Source: Gammaproteobacteria bacterium
Lineage (GTDB): Bacteria > Pseudomonadota > Gammaproteobacteria > DSM-16500
Assembly: GCA_021324305.1 (NCBI GenBank)
Contig: JAJPJI010000030.1
Coordinates: 1 to 64,000 of the forward strand
Direction: 5' to 3'
DNA: 64,000 nt
A program made the position numbers and the translations under genes. The notes beneath the pieces were generated by a model. It was not told the DNA's origin and did not search any database. It saw only the letters and a program-made list of their open reading frames with translations. Positions 55,920 to 64,000 of the stretch are shown here, one piece after another (the first letter of the stretch is position 1; each line of letters begins with the position of its first letter).

Positions 55920-56371
55920 GGATATCTATCCCTCTGATCTGGCATATTGCGCATTTAACAGTGACCAAGAGTTTAGCAAAAATAATAATGTACCGGCTAG
56001 TAGCCAGGCAGGTTTTTATGGTTTTTATTGCGCAGCGCGCGCAAGCAGAAAAATCAGCAAATATATTTGTAACCTAGGCTGATTGCCTATAGATTTTTTT
56101 ATTACAAAAAAGTAATATTTCTCCCCACGGATATGAACCAGTCACACGTACCAAAATACGCATGATGGGCTCAGGCAATCTCTTAGTACTTTTCGATTTT
56201 TTAAGTGTTAATGAGGTCCGTCAATAATCCCAGTTCTTGGGGTTAAAAAATCATAATGAGACTCTAGACATTTGTAGTACGCTGCTTTAGTGTATTGCCT
56301 GACTTGAGTCATATTAATTATTTATTATTAAATTTGTTCGGAAATAGAAACTATCAATAAGGAGAACATCG
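55920..56371. other. Gene-free divergent region of 452 bases
   Basis: This AT-rich stretch separates dacA (minus) from the helix-hairpin-helix protein gene (plus) and must carry both promoters. A short palindrome (ATTAC, six A, GTAAT) lies near 56100. I see no open frame or RNA gene, and no confident -35/-10 pair. Confidence 0.45.
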
Positions 56372-56764
56372 ATGTCTTTCTACCGTACCATTCTCGCTGC
56401 AGTTGCAGCAGCTGCTATCGCAAGCCCGGTTTTTGCTGACGATTCAGCAATGCAAAGCTCTTCCGCAACTCAAAGCCCTTCAGCAGCCGCCGCGCCAGCT
56501 CAGGGCAGCAGCATGAGTCAGCCATCAGCTTCCACCGAGTCCAATGCAGCTACCACAGAAACCAAAGTCAACATCAACAAGGCTTCTGCAAAAGACCTGA
56601 TGAAAGTTAAAGGTATCAATGCTTCCAAAGCAAGAGCAATTGTTGCTTATCGTAAAAAACACGGTGACTTCAAATCTCTTGATGATTTGGCAAAAGTCAA
56701 AGGCTTCACCAAAATGAAAGCTGAAGACATGAAAGCGATCGAAGATCAATTAACAATTGAGTAA
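56372..56764 (+). CDS. Exported helix-hairpin-helix (ComEA-like) DNA-binding protein
   Basis: The 130-residue protein has a signal peptide (about 1-22, ending VFAD), then a 45-residue Ala/Ser/Gln linker. A C-terminal ComEA-type domain follows: VNINKASAKDLMKVKGINAS, then KARAIVAYRKKHGDFKSLDD and LAKVKGFTKMK. The two helix-hairpin-helix motifs bind DNA non-specifically in the periplasm, as in competence protein ComEA, so DNA uptake is the likely role. AAGGAGA precedes the ATG and a strong terminator follows the stop, so the gene is a single unit. Confidence 0.85.
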   Translation: MSFYRTILAAVAAAAIASPVFADDSAMQSSSATQSPSAAAAPAQGSSMSQPSASTESNAATTETKVNINKASAKDLMKVKGINASKARAIVAYRKKHGDFKSLDDLAKVKGFTKMKAEDMKAIEDQLTIE

Positions 56765-56785
56765 TTGAACTGATCCATTAAAAAA

Positions 56786-56810
56786 GGCGCCCTGAGGGCG
56801 CCTTTTTTTT
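56786..56810 (+). terminator. Rho-independent terminator
   Basis: GGCGCCC/GGGCGCC forms a 7-bp stem over TGA, followed by eight T. It ends the ComEA-like transcript, and A residues before the stem would also allow function on the minus strand. Confidence 0.95.
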
Positions 56811-56834
56811 GCCTGCAACTGTTATGCCAGCAGA

Positions 56835-58091
56835 TTAATCACAATGTTCTTTTTCCAGTTTTTCCAGCTTACGGGAAGGTTTGAGAGGGGGTGGTGTGAC
56901 AGAAGATGAGATACCGGAGCATTTTCTATACAGGCTGATTATTTGCTCAAGAGCCATGTCATTATCAATAAAATTTTTTAGCTTTTCGTAGCCGTTGGTG
57001 CCAAGTTGCTTTGCCAGTTCAGGATTCCTGGCCAGCGTCAGCATTTTCTCTGCCAGGTCACCTTTTTTAAGCGGATCAAACAGCAGACCCGTTCGCTGGT
57101 CATCGATAATCCAGTCAGATGTTCCGCGATTGACCCCAATCACTGGGCGGGCGCGGCCCATGGCTTCGGTGATCACCAGGCCGAATGTTTCAAATCCTGT
57201 GCTGGGAAAAATAACCGCCATGTTTTCATCATAAAGTTTATCCAGATGATGATGCCAGCCGGTAAATCTGACATGCTTCTCTATCCCGAATGTCTGTATC
57301 CGTTGCCGCATGTGCAATTCTTCCGGGCCTGTGCCCGCAATAGTCAGGTAGAGATGATTATTGCGCTTGCATGCGAGCGCGAATTCTTCAATCAGGATAT
57401 GGACACCTTTGTGTTGACCAAGGCTGCCGGCAAACAGGAAGTGTCCTGGTTGCATATTGTCGAAAGAATAGGAGGATTGTTCCTTTTTAAAGGGAGGAAT
57501 AAAAACGGTGTTGTTAAAGGAGTTTTTTTTCAGGTATTCCACCAGCAAGGGAGAGGGAGCGATAAACATTTTGACGGTTTTTCTTAAATGACGCCGCATT
57601 TGATAAAACGAACAGACAAGTGCCAGATAAATGACGGGATTGTATTTTACCTGGTGCTGCCAAAAGCAACGCTTGCGCATGCCTGTGGGGCAGGGCTGGT
57701 TGTCCTTGTGAATGTTTTGTGCGGACGGACAGATAATACTGTAGTCATGTACGGTTTGAATTACCTGATAGGGTTTAACTGCCCGCATGACAGAAGCAGT
57801 GTATTGTTTGATATTATGAAGATGAATCACATCAGGCTGGAATTTCCTGATTTGACTGCGTAATCTGAGATAAATAACAGGATTAAAAAGTATCTGCCAG
57901 ATCAGTTTGAAAAATTTCGATCTTAACCCTTTTATCACGTAATAGTCGTCGCCATGCATTTCAATAGGGCCGAAGCCTATGGAAAAAACTTCAATACCAG
58001 GTGTTTTCTTCAATCTGTTCTTGAGATCGAAAAAGTAATTTTCCGCTCCTCCTGTGGGAGTATGGTTGTCGGTTAGAAGTAATATCCGCAT
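56835..58091 (-). CDS. Glycosyltransferase family 4
   Basis: This 418-residue GT-B glycosyltransferase opens MRILLLTDNHTPTGGAENYF, the typical acceptor-side start. The C-terminal half has FLFAGSLGQHKGVHILIEEF and PSTGFETFGLVITEAMGRAR, then GVNRGTSDWIIDDQRTG, with the E-x7-E pair. ATG 58091 is preferred; the open frame upstream to 58202 includes a dispersed palindrome and is not family-like. It is divergent from the nucleotide-sugar operon, and both probably make one surface glycan. Confidence 0.88.
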   Translation of the reverse strand: MRILLLTDNHTPTGGAENYFFDLKNRLKKTPGIEVFSIGFGPIEMHGDDYYVIKGLRSKFFKLIWQILFNPVIYLRLRSQIRKFQPDVIHLHNIKQYTASVMRAVKPYQVIQTVHDYSIICPSAQNIHKDNQPCPTGMRKRCFWQHQVKYNPVIYLALVCSFYQMRRHLRKTVKMFIAPSPLLVEYLKKNSFNNTVFIPPFKKEQSSYSFDNMQPGHFLFAGSLGQHKGVHILIEEFALACKRNNHLYLTIAGTGPEELHMRQRIQTFGIEKHVRFTGWHHHLDKLYDENMAVIFPSTGFETFGLVITEAMGRARPVIGVNRGTSDWIIDDQRTGLLFDPLKKGDLAEKMLTLARNPELAKQLGTNGYEKLKNFIDNDMALEQIISLYRKCSGISSSVTPPPLKPSRKLEKLEKEHCD

Positions 58092-58141
58092 GTTATCGTG
58101 ACTATGTGAATCGCCTGACTGCTGTAATTCGTTCTTTCTGT

Positions 58142-58169
58142 TGTCATTTGCGTTTCCGCAGGGATGACA
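58142..58169. repeat. Palindromic intergenic repeat
   Basis: A copy of the dispersed repeat (TGTCAT...GGGATGACA) lies between the divergent glycosyltransferase and SDR genes. Confidence 0.65.
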
Positions 58170-58270
58170 ACCGGTTGCCTTTACGATACAGTAAGTGCCC
58201 ATTTATGGCTAGTTTCAGATCGAGAACGTATTATACCCCATTGTTTTAAAATCATAGATTTGAGGAAGAT

Positions 58271-59287
58271 ATGGTAAGAAAGAGTGCATTAATCACTGGT
58301 ATTACAGGGATGGTTGGGTCGCATCTCGCTGATTATATTTTAAACAATACGGAGTGGGATGTGGTTGGCATGTGCCGTTGGCGCAGTCCGCTGGATAATA
58401 TCAGCCACTTGATTCCATTAATTAACCGTAAGGAGCGCATACGGCTGGTCTACGGTGACTTGCGTGATTCGGCATCCATTGATTATGTCGTCAAGGAATC
58501 AAAACCAGATTATGTATTCCATCTTGCAGCGCAAAGTTTTCCGCAAACCAGTTTTACCAGCCCGCTGGATACCTATGAAACCAATATTCAGGGCACTTCC
58601 CGGGTACTGGAAGCACTGAGACAGCATAAAAAGGATGCGGTCATCCATGTTTGTGCGTCATCTGAAGTATTTGGCCGGGTGCCCAAGGAAAAATTACCGA
58701 TTAACGAAGATTGTACTTTTCATCCTGCATCGCCTTATGCGATATCGAAGGTCGGAACTGATCTGGTTGGCCGTTTTTATGCAGAAGCCTATCAGATGAA
58801 GGTGATGACGACGCGCATGTTTACACACACCGGACCGCGGCGCGGCGATGTGTTCGCGGAATCCACGTTTGCCAAGCAGATCGCAATGATAGAAAAAGGC
58901 CTTATTCCTCCGGTTGTGAAAGTGGGTAACCTGAATTCCTTAAGAACAATTGCCGACGTACGCGATGCAGTACGGGCTTACTACATGCTGGTGACGCATA
59001 ATCCTGTTGCTGGCGAGTTTTACAATATTGGCGGCACCTATAGCTGTACGATAGAGAACCTCTTGAATTATCTGATATCGCTATCACATAAGAAGGATGA
59101 GATTAAGATTGAAGTGGATCCGGAACGCCTGCGGCCAATTGACGCAGATTTACAAGTACCAGATACAGCGAAGTTCGAGAAGCACACAGGCTGGAAGCCG
59201 GAAATTCCGTTTGAGAAGACCATGAAAGACTTGCTTGATTACTGGCGTGAACGGGTCAGTCAATCTGCGTCATTTTTAACACGCTAA
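58271..59287 (+). CDS. Nucleotide-sugar SDR, GDP-mannose 4,6-dehydratase family
   Basis: This 338-residue short-chain dehydrogenase acts on a nucleotide sugar. It has the NAD(P)-binding LITGITGMVGSHLADYIL, YVFHLAAQSFPQTSFTSP, and the catalytic YAISKVGTDL with S-S-E upstream. TRMFTHTGPRRG completes the pattern. The closest pattern is GDP-mannose 4,6-dehydratase or the related GDP-4-keto-6-deoxy-mannose reductase. With a GmhA and a HddC homologue directly downstream, a GDP-heptose could be the substrate instead. It is the first gene of a tight four-gene operon. Confidence 0.85.
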   Translation: MVRKSALITGITGMVGSHLADYILNNTEWDVVGMCRWRSPLDNISHLIPLINRKERIRLVYGDLRDSASIDYVVKESKPDYVFHLAAQSFPQTSFTSPLDTYETNIQGTSRVLEALRQHKKDAVIHVCASSEVFGRVPKEKLPINEDCTFHPASPYAISKVGTDLVGRFYAEAYQMKVMTTRMFTHTGPRRGDVFAESTFAKQIAMIEKGLIPPVVKVGNLNSLRTIADVRDAVRAYYMLVTHNPVAGEFYNIGGTYSCTIENLLNYLISLSHKKDEIKIEVDPERLRPIDADLQVPDTAKFEKHTGWKPEIPFEKTMKDLLDYWRERVSQSASFLTR

Positions 59288-59304
59288 TGGAGGTAACAGA
59301 GAGT

Positions 59305-59922
59305 ATGCATCATCTCATTCAAGGCGAAATTCAAAAGCTGTCTTCTCTTCTCACCCAAATTCAAAATGATGATTTGCTGCTGGGAATCGTTGAAAAGATT
59401 GCGTCAGAATGTACCCAGGCTTTACAGCAAGGGAAAAAAATTCTTTTTGCGGGCAATGGCGGCAGCGCCGCAGATTCACAGCATCTGGCAGCTGAACTGG
59501 TGAGCCGGCTTAATTACAATCGTCCCGGCCTTGCAGCGATTGCCCTGACGACCGACACTTCTGCGCTCACTGCAATTGGAAATGATTACGCCTTTGAAAA
59601 TATTTTTTCACGGCAGGTGGAATCACTGGGACAACCCGGTGATGTATTGATCGCTATTTCAACCTCTGGCAGGTCACCTAATATTATCCGTGCCCTGGAA
59701 GCAGCGCGTGAAAGACAGATGACGACCATCGGGTTTACCGGCATACAGGCACCCATGATGGCAGAGCGTTGTGATTGGGTACTGAATGTTCCCTCGCGTG
59801 AGACGCCAAAAATACAGGAATGCCATATCATGTTTGGTCATATCATTTGCGCACTCATTGAAGACGCGATGTTTGGCGCTGAATATGATCCCAAACGCAA
59901 ACAGGCCATGGAAACTGTCTGA
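59305..59922 (+). CDS. gmhA: Sedoheptulose-7-phosphate isomerase-like SIS protein
   Basis: This SIS-fold isomerase of about 205 residues converts sedoheptulose 7-phosphate to heptose 7-phosphate. FAGNGGSAADSQHLAAELVSR, ISTSGRSPNIIRALEAARE and the C-terminal QECHIMFGHIICALIED are the GmhA signatures. GGAGG at 59289 best serves ATG 59305; ATG 59287 overlaps the previous stop by 1 nt and is an alternative. It is followed after 2 nt by the nucleotidyltransferase gene, which suggests a GDP-heptose branch rather than core LPS only. Confidence 0.88.
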   Translation: MHHLIQGEIQKLSSLLTQIQNDDLLLGIVEKIASECTQALQQGKKILFAGNGGSAADSQHLAAELVSRLNYNRPGLAAIALTTDTSALTAIGNDYAFENIFSRQVESLGQPGDVLIAISTSGRSPNIIRALEAARERQMTTIGFTGIQAPMMAERCDWVLNVPSRETPKIQECHIMFGHIICALIEDAMFGAEYDPKRKQAMETV

Positions 59923-59924
59923 AA

Positions 59925-60623
59925 ATGCATGCAATTGTTCTAGTCGGCGGATTCGGAACACGATTACGCTCCGTTTTGCCTGATACACCCAAACCAATGG
60001 CGCCCATTCATGGGAAACCGTTTCTGGCTTACCTGCTTGCGTATCTGCAAACACAGGGAATCACGCAGGTGATATTTCCGGTGCATTACATGGCGGAAAA
60101 ATTCAGCGCCTATTTCCAGGCAGAATATGCCGGGATTTCCATTCAATACGTCGCCGAAGAGCAGCCGCTGGGAACAGGCGGCGCGATTGTCAATGCACTG
60201 ACTGCCTATACGGGGCGCGAACCAGTCTTTGTCTTAAATGGCGATACGTTTGTCAAGCTCGATTATCCAGCCATGTATACACGGCATCTCGAATCAGGCG
60301 CCGACATCACCATGGCGTTACGTTCGGTGGATGACTGCTGCCGTTATGGAAAAGTCGTTACAGAGAATAACCGCATTGTGGAATTCAAGGAAAAAGGGGA
60401 ACAGGGGCCGGGATTCATCAATGCAGGCGTGTATCTGATCCAGCCGGATTTGTTCGCAAGACACAAAATGCCCGCGGTGTTTTCATTTGAAAAGGATTTT
60501 ATGTATCCCTGCCTTGAAAAAATCAATGCGCAGGCGTTTGCAGCAAATGATTACTTCATTGATATCGGAATTCCGGAAGATTACTCCCGTGCGGTTTCTG
60601 ATCTTGGCGTGCTTGAGATATAA
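59925..60623 (+). CDS. hddC: Heptose-1-phosphate guanylyltransferase-like NTP transferase
   Basis: The 232-residue nucleotidyltransferase activates a sugar 1-phosphate with a nucleotide. It has AIVLVGGFGTRLRSVLPDTP, KPMAPIHGKPFLAYLLAYLQ, EEQPLGTGGAIVNAL, FVLNGDTFV and GFINAGVYLI, as in HddC (D-glycero-D-manno-heptose 1-phosphate guanylyltransferase). Adjacent gmhA supports the heptose assignment. The matching kinase (HddA) and phosphatase (GmhB) are not in the window. Confidence 0.8.
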   Translation: MHAIVLVGGFGTRLRSVLPDTPKPMAPIHGKPFLAYLLAYLQTQGITQVIFPVHYMAEKFSAYFQAEYAGISIQYVAEEQPLGTGGAIVNALTAYTGREPVFVLNGDTFVKLDYPAMYTRHLESGADITMALRSVDDCCRYGKVVTENNRIVEFKEKGEQGPGFINAGVYLIQPDLFARHKMPAVFSFEKDFMYPCLEKINAQAFAANDYFIDIGIPEDYSRAVSDLGVLEI

Positions 60624-60625
60624 CA

Positions 60626-61627
60626 ATGTCCAGTACTCATTCACATGCGAACATGCCGAAGATTTCCGTCATCATGCCTGTGCTCAATCGTGAAGATACG
60701 ATAGAGAAGGCCATCCAGAGTGTTCTTGATCAGCAATATGATAATGTGGAATTGATTATTCTTGATGGCGGTTCAAAAGACAAAACCATAGAAATTATCA
60801 AGCGTCATGAACAACATATTGCCTATTGGCATAGTCAGCATGATGGCAGTGCCGCAGTGGCAACCAATATCGGGATTGGGAAGGCGACAGGCGATCTTGT
60901 CGCACTCCTGATGGCGGATGATTTCTATGAGCCCGGGCTTTTTAAGAATATCGCGGCTTCATTTATCGCCCATCCTGACGCAGATATTTTTACCTGTGCA
61001 GGAAGAATCGTCGCTTATGATGAAGAAGCACAGGCCTATAAAACTCTGGCGGCATTCACATCGCCGCGCGAGCTGGAGCTCACTTTTTATAATATCTGTT
61101 TTGGCGCATCGGCAATCTGTTTTCGCTTCATCAAAAGATCACTGTATGAACGTATTGGATTATATATTCCATTCGGTGCGGACAAAAAACACATGCTGAC
61201 GAATGACAAGGAATTTTTATTGCGTGCGGTTTTGCATGATGTGAAGGATATTTTCGTCGGACAGGTTGGATATACCTATCTTGCACACAAGGAATCGTAT
61301 TCATTCGGAAAGCACCGGGCAACATCGATCCGACATTGCATTGAACACATGTATTTCGCCCAGCAATATCTGGGAAATCGGAAGTTATCAATCAAGCATA
61401 AACTGCTGCTGATTTACTGGTATAACACGGAGTCGGCAAAATTATTATTGTTCAGGCTGCTGGATGGAGATTGGCACGCGGCTAGTCAGGCTGGCGCCAC
61501 AGGTATCCGCCGCTATCCATTCATCTGGCCGGTGGTCTTCTGTATCACGGGATGCAAGATCATTTTCAAACAAGGCATGCGAAAATTGCGTTCCCTGTTT
61601 CCACGTCAGGTTGTTTCCCAGTCGTAA
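60626..61627 (+). CDS. Glycosyltransferase family 2
   Basis: This 333-residue inverting GT-A glycosyltransferase has the N-terminal ISVIMPVLNREDTIEKAIQS, then QYDNVELIILDGGSKDKT and the D-x-D-like LLMADDFYEPG for metal and donor binding. The C-terminal part is hydrophobic and may touch the membrane (YPFIWPVVFCITGCKIIF). It is 2 nt after hddC and ends the operon. It probably transfers a sugar made by the preceding genes to a lipid-linked acceptor. Confidence 0.88.
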   Translation: MSSTHSHANMPKISVIMPVLNREDTIEKAIQSVLDQQYDNVELIILDGGSKDKTIEIIKRHEQHIAYWHSQHDGSAAVATNIGIGKATGDLVALLMADDFYEPGLFKNIAASFIAHPDADIFTCAGRIVAYDEEAQAYKTLAAFTSPRELELTFYNICFGASAICFRFIKRSLYERIGLYIPFGADKKHMLTNDKEFLLRAVLHDVKDIFVGQVGYTYLAHKESYSFGKHRATSIRHCIEHMYFAQQYLGNRKLSIKHKLLLIYWYNTESAKLLLFRLLDGDWHAASQAGATGIRRYPFIWPVVFCITGCKIIFKQGMRKLRSLFPRQVVSQS

Positions 61628-61671
61628 AATAGTTTCATTCCAGGCTCTGCTGTCATTTACACGCGTCTATC

Positions 61672-62035
61672 TGTCATTCTCTCGAATGCATTGGATGTCA
61701 TTTCTGTGAATGCTTTGGATATCACTCCTGCAAATGTTTCGCATGTCACACTCGTGAATGCTTCGGATGTCATTCCTGTGAATGTTTCACATGTCACTCC
61801 TGCGAATGTTTCACATGTCATTCCCGCGAAGGCGGGAATCCATATTTCAATCAAACCAGGGAAGATTCCGTAGTCATATTTATGAAGGGTCCACAGTCAT
61901 TGTCACGCGTCTATCTGTCACACTCGTGAATGCTTCGGATGTCATTCCTGCGAATGTTTCACATGCCACTCCCGTGAATGTTTTGCATGGCATCGCCGCA
62001 AATGTTTCGCATGTCATTCCCGCGAAGGCGGGAAT
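61672..62035. repeat. Two arrays of 24-bp tandem repeats ending in a palindromic repeat
   Basis: Between the glycosyltransferase gene and the GIY-YIG gene lie two arrays on an exact 24-bp period. Array 1 has seven unit starts at 61672, 61696, 61720, 61744, 61768, 61792 and 61816. Array 2 has five at 61916, 61940, 61964, 61988 and 62012. Units follow TGTCAYTCCYGYGAATGYTT plus four bases. The last unit of each array is an intact palindrome, TGTCATTCCCGCGAAGGCGG plus GAAT, matching the dispersed family. Both arrays are preceded by a shared ACGCGTCTATC. The gap 61628-62064 has no other gene. Confidence 0.85.
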
Positions 62036-62064
62036 CTATATCTCCATTAAAAAGGAAATTGAAA

Positions 62065-62361
62065 ATGTTCAGAAAAACATATTATGTGTATATCCTGGCG
62101 AGTAAAAAATATGGAACGTTATATATTGGTGTTACCAATAACTTGCTGAAGCGGGTTTATCAACACAAGGAAAGCCTGGTCGATGGTTTTACAAAAAAAT
62201 ATGGCATTCATAAATTGGTTTATTATGAACAGCATGAAGACATCAACCACGCAATTCTGCGAGAAAAGCAAATAAAAAAATGGCGGCGCGATTGGAAAAT
62301 AAATTTAATCGAGAGTGAAAATCCGCAATGGCTTGATCTTTACCTTGAGTTAACCGGATAA
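62065..62361 (+). CDS. GIY-YIG family nuclease
   Basis: This 98-residue single-domain GIY-YIG protein opens with FRKTYYVYILASKKYGTLYI and GVTNNLLKRVYQHKES, giving the Y-x-Y...Y-I-G-V-T signature and catalytic arginine region; the later E in YYEQHEDINHAILREKQIKK matches the metal-binding position. Members of this small (UhbX/UPF0213) group cut DNA or have unknown targets. ATG 62065 follows AAAGGAA. The gene lies 29 nt after a tandem-repeat array and 69 nt before another copy of the same palindrome. Confidence 0.85.
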   Translation: MFRKTYYVYILASKKYGTLYIGVTNNLLKRVYQHKESLVDGFTKKYGIHKLVYYEQHEDINHAILREKQIKKWRRDWKINLIESENPQWLDLYLELTG

Positions 62362-62429
62362 ATGGATCCTGGCTAAATGATTCTAAAGTTGCTCCCGCAA
62401 AGGTTATCTGTCGCTTCTGCGACGGTAAT

Positions 62430-62516
62430 TGTCATTCCCGCGAAGGCGGGAATACATCCCTCATTGATACCATGACGCAAAAAGAAAAATGGATTCCCGC
62501 CTTCGCGGGAATGACA
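62430..62516. repeat. Inverted pair of palindromic repeats after the GIY-YIG gene
   Basis: Two intact copies lie in opposite orientation at 62430-62453 and 62493-62516 with a 39-bp spacer, so each can form its own hairpin and the two can pair with each other. They use the same 24-base core as the array ends at 61816 and 62012. Confidence 0.85.
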
Positions 62517-62542
62517 AACAGCCTTCGCAGGCAACCATGTTT

Positions 62543-63490
62543 CTACGCGCACACTCTTGTCGATGCAGGTGCATTAACAAAATGATGCTCATACATTCTT
62601 TTCAATCCTTCACGCAGTGATACGGTTGGCTTCCAGCCAAGGGCGAACAACGCGCTGGAATCGAGGCATTTTCTCGGAGCGCCATCCGGCTTTGTCGTGT
62701 CCAGTTTGATTTTTCCTGTGTATCCAACGACATTTGCGATTTCCCGGGCAAGATCAGCGATGGAGATTTCCTGCATGGTGCCAAGATTGATAATGTCGGC
62801 GGAATGATAATTCTTCATCAAAAAGACCAATGCGTCTGCAAGGTCATCAACATAAATGAATTCACGCAAGGGTGTGCCGCTGCCCCAGAGTACCACTTGT
62901 TCGAGCTGATCGAGTTTTGCTTCGTGAAACCGCTTCATTAATGCGGGTATGACATGAGAAGCGCTGGGATCAAAATTGTCATTGATACCATAAGCATTGG
63001 TGGGCATGGGTACGATGGCATTGAATTGATGCTCACGCGCATAAGCCTGGCACATGATGATGCCATTAATTTTGGCGGCAGCATAAGCAATATTGGTCGG
63101 TTCGACCTTTCCGTCGAGAAACACGGATTCCTGCATGGGCTGTTGTGCGAGTTTCGGATAAGTGCAGGCAGAGCCCGGGAAAAGCAATTTTTTGACGCCA
63201 TTCAGAAAGGAGGCATGAATGACATTGCAATGCATTTGCGTATTGTCATAAATGAATTTCGCCGGATAAGTATTGTTGGCATGAATACCTCCGACAATGG
63301 CGGCAAGATGGAAGACATAATCAGGCTTGTGTTGTGCAAAATAATTAAAAACGGCCTGCTGGTCGCGCAAGTCCAGTTCGGTTCGCGCTGGTGTCAAAAG
63401 CGTGTAATCCTGTTGTTTCAATAATCGTGTGAGTGCGCTTCCTATCATTCCCGTGCTGCCGGTAATGAGTATTTTTGCATTTTCATTCAT
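62543..63490 (-). CDS. fcl: GDP-L-fucose synthase-like NAD-dependent epimerase/reductase
   Basis: This 315-residue SDR resembles WcaG/Fcl, which epimerises and reduces GDP-4-keto-6-deoxymannose to GDP-L-fucose. It has ILITGSTGMIGSALTRLL, YVFHLAAIVGGIHANNTYPA, FPGSACTYPKLAQQPM, and NIAYAAAKINGIIMCQAYAR with the Tyr-x3-Lys pair. ATG 63490 (MNENAKI) has an AGGA site. It is convergent with the GIY-YIG gene. Together with the GDP-mannose dehydratase-like gene it could make a GDP-deoxysugar; by analogy to Yersinia and Campylobacter it might act on GDP-heptose. Confidence 0.8.
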   Translation of the reverse strand: MNENAKILITGSTGMIGSALTRLLKQQDYTLLTPARTELDLRDQQAVFNYFAQHKPDYVFHLAAIVGGIHANNTYPAKFIYDNTQMHCNVIHASFLNGVKKLLFPGSACTYPKLAQQPMQESVFLDGKVEPTNIAYAAAKINGIIMCQAYAREHQFNAIVPMPTNAYGINDNFDPSASHVIPALMKRFHEAKLDQLEQVVLWGSGTPLREFIYVDDLADALVFLMKNYHSADIINLGTMQEISIADLAREIANVVGYTGKIKLDTTKPDGAPRKCLDSSALFALGWKPTVSLREGLKRMYEHHFVNAPASTRVCA

Positions 63491-63586
63491 AATCGTATCC
63501 TGGTTAAACATGGACTTGAACTTTGGCTTGATATTAGCGCATTTTTTTTATAGATTGCCAAGACTAAATGCAAGGAATATGAAATC

Positions 63587-64000
63587 ATGCACGATCTAGA
63601 GCTTGTTGCGCGTCTGTACAAAAAAATGTCTCTGATTCGCAGGTTTGAACTGAGACTGGCGGAAATCTACCATACAGATGCTGTTAAAAGTCCCGTACAT
63701 CTCTCAGTAGGCCAGGAAGCAATCGCTGTCGGTATTTGTGACCCGCTGGAAAAAGATGACATTGTATCCAATACCTACCGCTGTCATGCGACATATATCG
63801 CGAAGGGCGGCAATCTGAATGAAATGATGGCTGAATTGTACGGCAAGGCAACCGGATGCGCCGGCGGAAAGGCAGGCTCCATGCATCTGGTCGATATGAA
63901 AAATGGCATTTTGGGCGCATCTGCAGTCGTTGGAACGACTATCCCCGTCGCGACGGGTTATGCGCTTGCCATGAAAATGGAAGCGGCAAAAACAGGGCGT
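63587..64000 (+). CDS. TPP-dependent dehydrogenase E1 alpha subunit (3' end outside window)
   Basis: The first 138 residues of a thiamine-diphosphate enzyme of the pyruvate/acetoin/branched-chain dehydrogenase E1-alpha family are present, open to the right edge. The motifs SVGQEAIAVGICDPL, DIVSNTYRCHATYIAKGG, GGKAGSMHLVDMKNGILGA and VGTTIPVATGYALAMK are characteristic, and the GDG-N cofactor motif would lie just beyond the window. AAGGAA precedes ATG 63587. Next to sugar genes, such E1-alpha proteins can build branched or acylated sugars, but a conventional dehydrogenase is equally possible. Confidence 0.85.
   Translation, partial: MHDLELVARLYKKMSLIRRFELRLAEIYHTDAVKSPVHLSVGQEAIAVGICDPLEKDDIVSNTYRCHATYIAKGGNLNEMMAELYGKATGCAGGKAGSMHLVDMKNGILGASAVVGTTIPVATGYALAMKMEAAKTGR

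Noticed and set aside
61657-61873. Short proteins encoded by the repeat arrays on either strand
   Set aside because: Open frames result from a 24-bp period lacking stops. No ribosome site precedes them and the peptides are the usual by-product of this palindrome.
61672-62035. CRISPR array
   Set aside because: The 24-bp units are directly abutting with no spacers, they are degenerate, and no cas gene is nearby. They are tandem repeats derived from an intergenic palindrome.

Overview
The window looks like the chromosome of an intracellular or protist-associated gammaproteobacterium of the order Legionellales (Coxiella/Aquicella-like). This is inferred from gene content. There is a complete mevalonate gene set, a double U-box protein like a Legionella effector, an LssY-type DedA-PAP2 fusion, a Legionella-type zinc phospholipase C, a FEZ/L1-like B3 metallo-beta-lactamase, and several large eukaryote-like proteins among ordinary gammaproteobacterial housekeeping genes. 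Coding density is high. No rRNA, CRISPR array, prophage or complete insertion sequence was seen.

Layout. (1) 1-5.4 kb: mevalonate operon, with HMG-CoA reductase (cut by the left edge), an HMG-CoA synthase fused to mevalonate kinase, a second GHMP kinase (probably phosphomevalonate kinase) and diphosphomevalonate decarboxylase. (2) 5.4-14 kb, minus strand: a kinase-like effector candidate, then a berberine-bridge-type oxidoreductase, thiL, pgpA, a small EamA transporter and photolyase, then a protein of 33-residue helical repeats. (3) 14-27 kb: MFS transporter-argE, nrdR-nusB, xseB-ispA (dxs is not present, which fits the mevalonate route), two paralogous secreted proteins, isocitrate dehydrogenase, the double U-box protein, murF, and a P1 peptidase/deacetylase pair. 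(4) 27.7-33.3 kb: tRNA-Val, a TonB receptor-TonB-small Cys peptide-GRDP-like cassette, gltX, tRNA-Ala and tRNA-Glu. (5) 33-48 kb: accessory genes, including the B3 beta-lactamase homologue, a broken FAD oxidoreductase, a miniature transposable element with IS903-like ends, an 866-residue protein with an IQM-like domain, PldA, LolC/E, glycosyltransferase, and small secreted proteins. (6) 48-56 kb, minus strand: phospholipase C, then the dacA-ybeD-lipB-lipA-lssY-like-sohB block. (7) 56-64 kb: surface-polysaccharide genes (glycosyltransferases, nucleotide-sugar SDRs, GmhA and HddC homologues) interrupted by a GIY-YIG nuclease gene beside two 24-bp tandem arrays derived from a dispersed palindromic repeat. 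A TPP-dependent E1-alpha gene runs off the right edge.

How genes combine. The mevalonate operon makes isopentenyl diphosphate, which IspA condenses to farnesyl diphosphate. ThiL and PgpA serve thiamine and phospholipid synthesis. LipB and LipA make and finish the lipoyl cofactor. DacA, MurF and the L,D-transpeptidase act on peptidoglycan. The right-hand sugar genes point to a GDP-heptose or deoxyhexose surface glycan. The effector-like genes are scattered singletons, as is usual for Dot/Icm substrates. No secretion-system gene lies in the window, so their export is inference.
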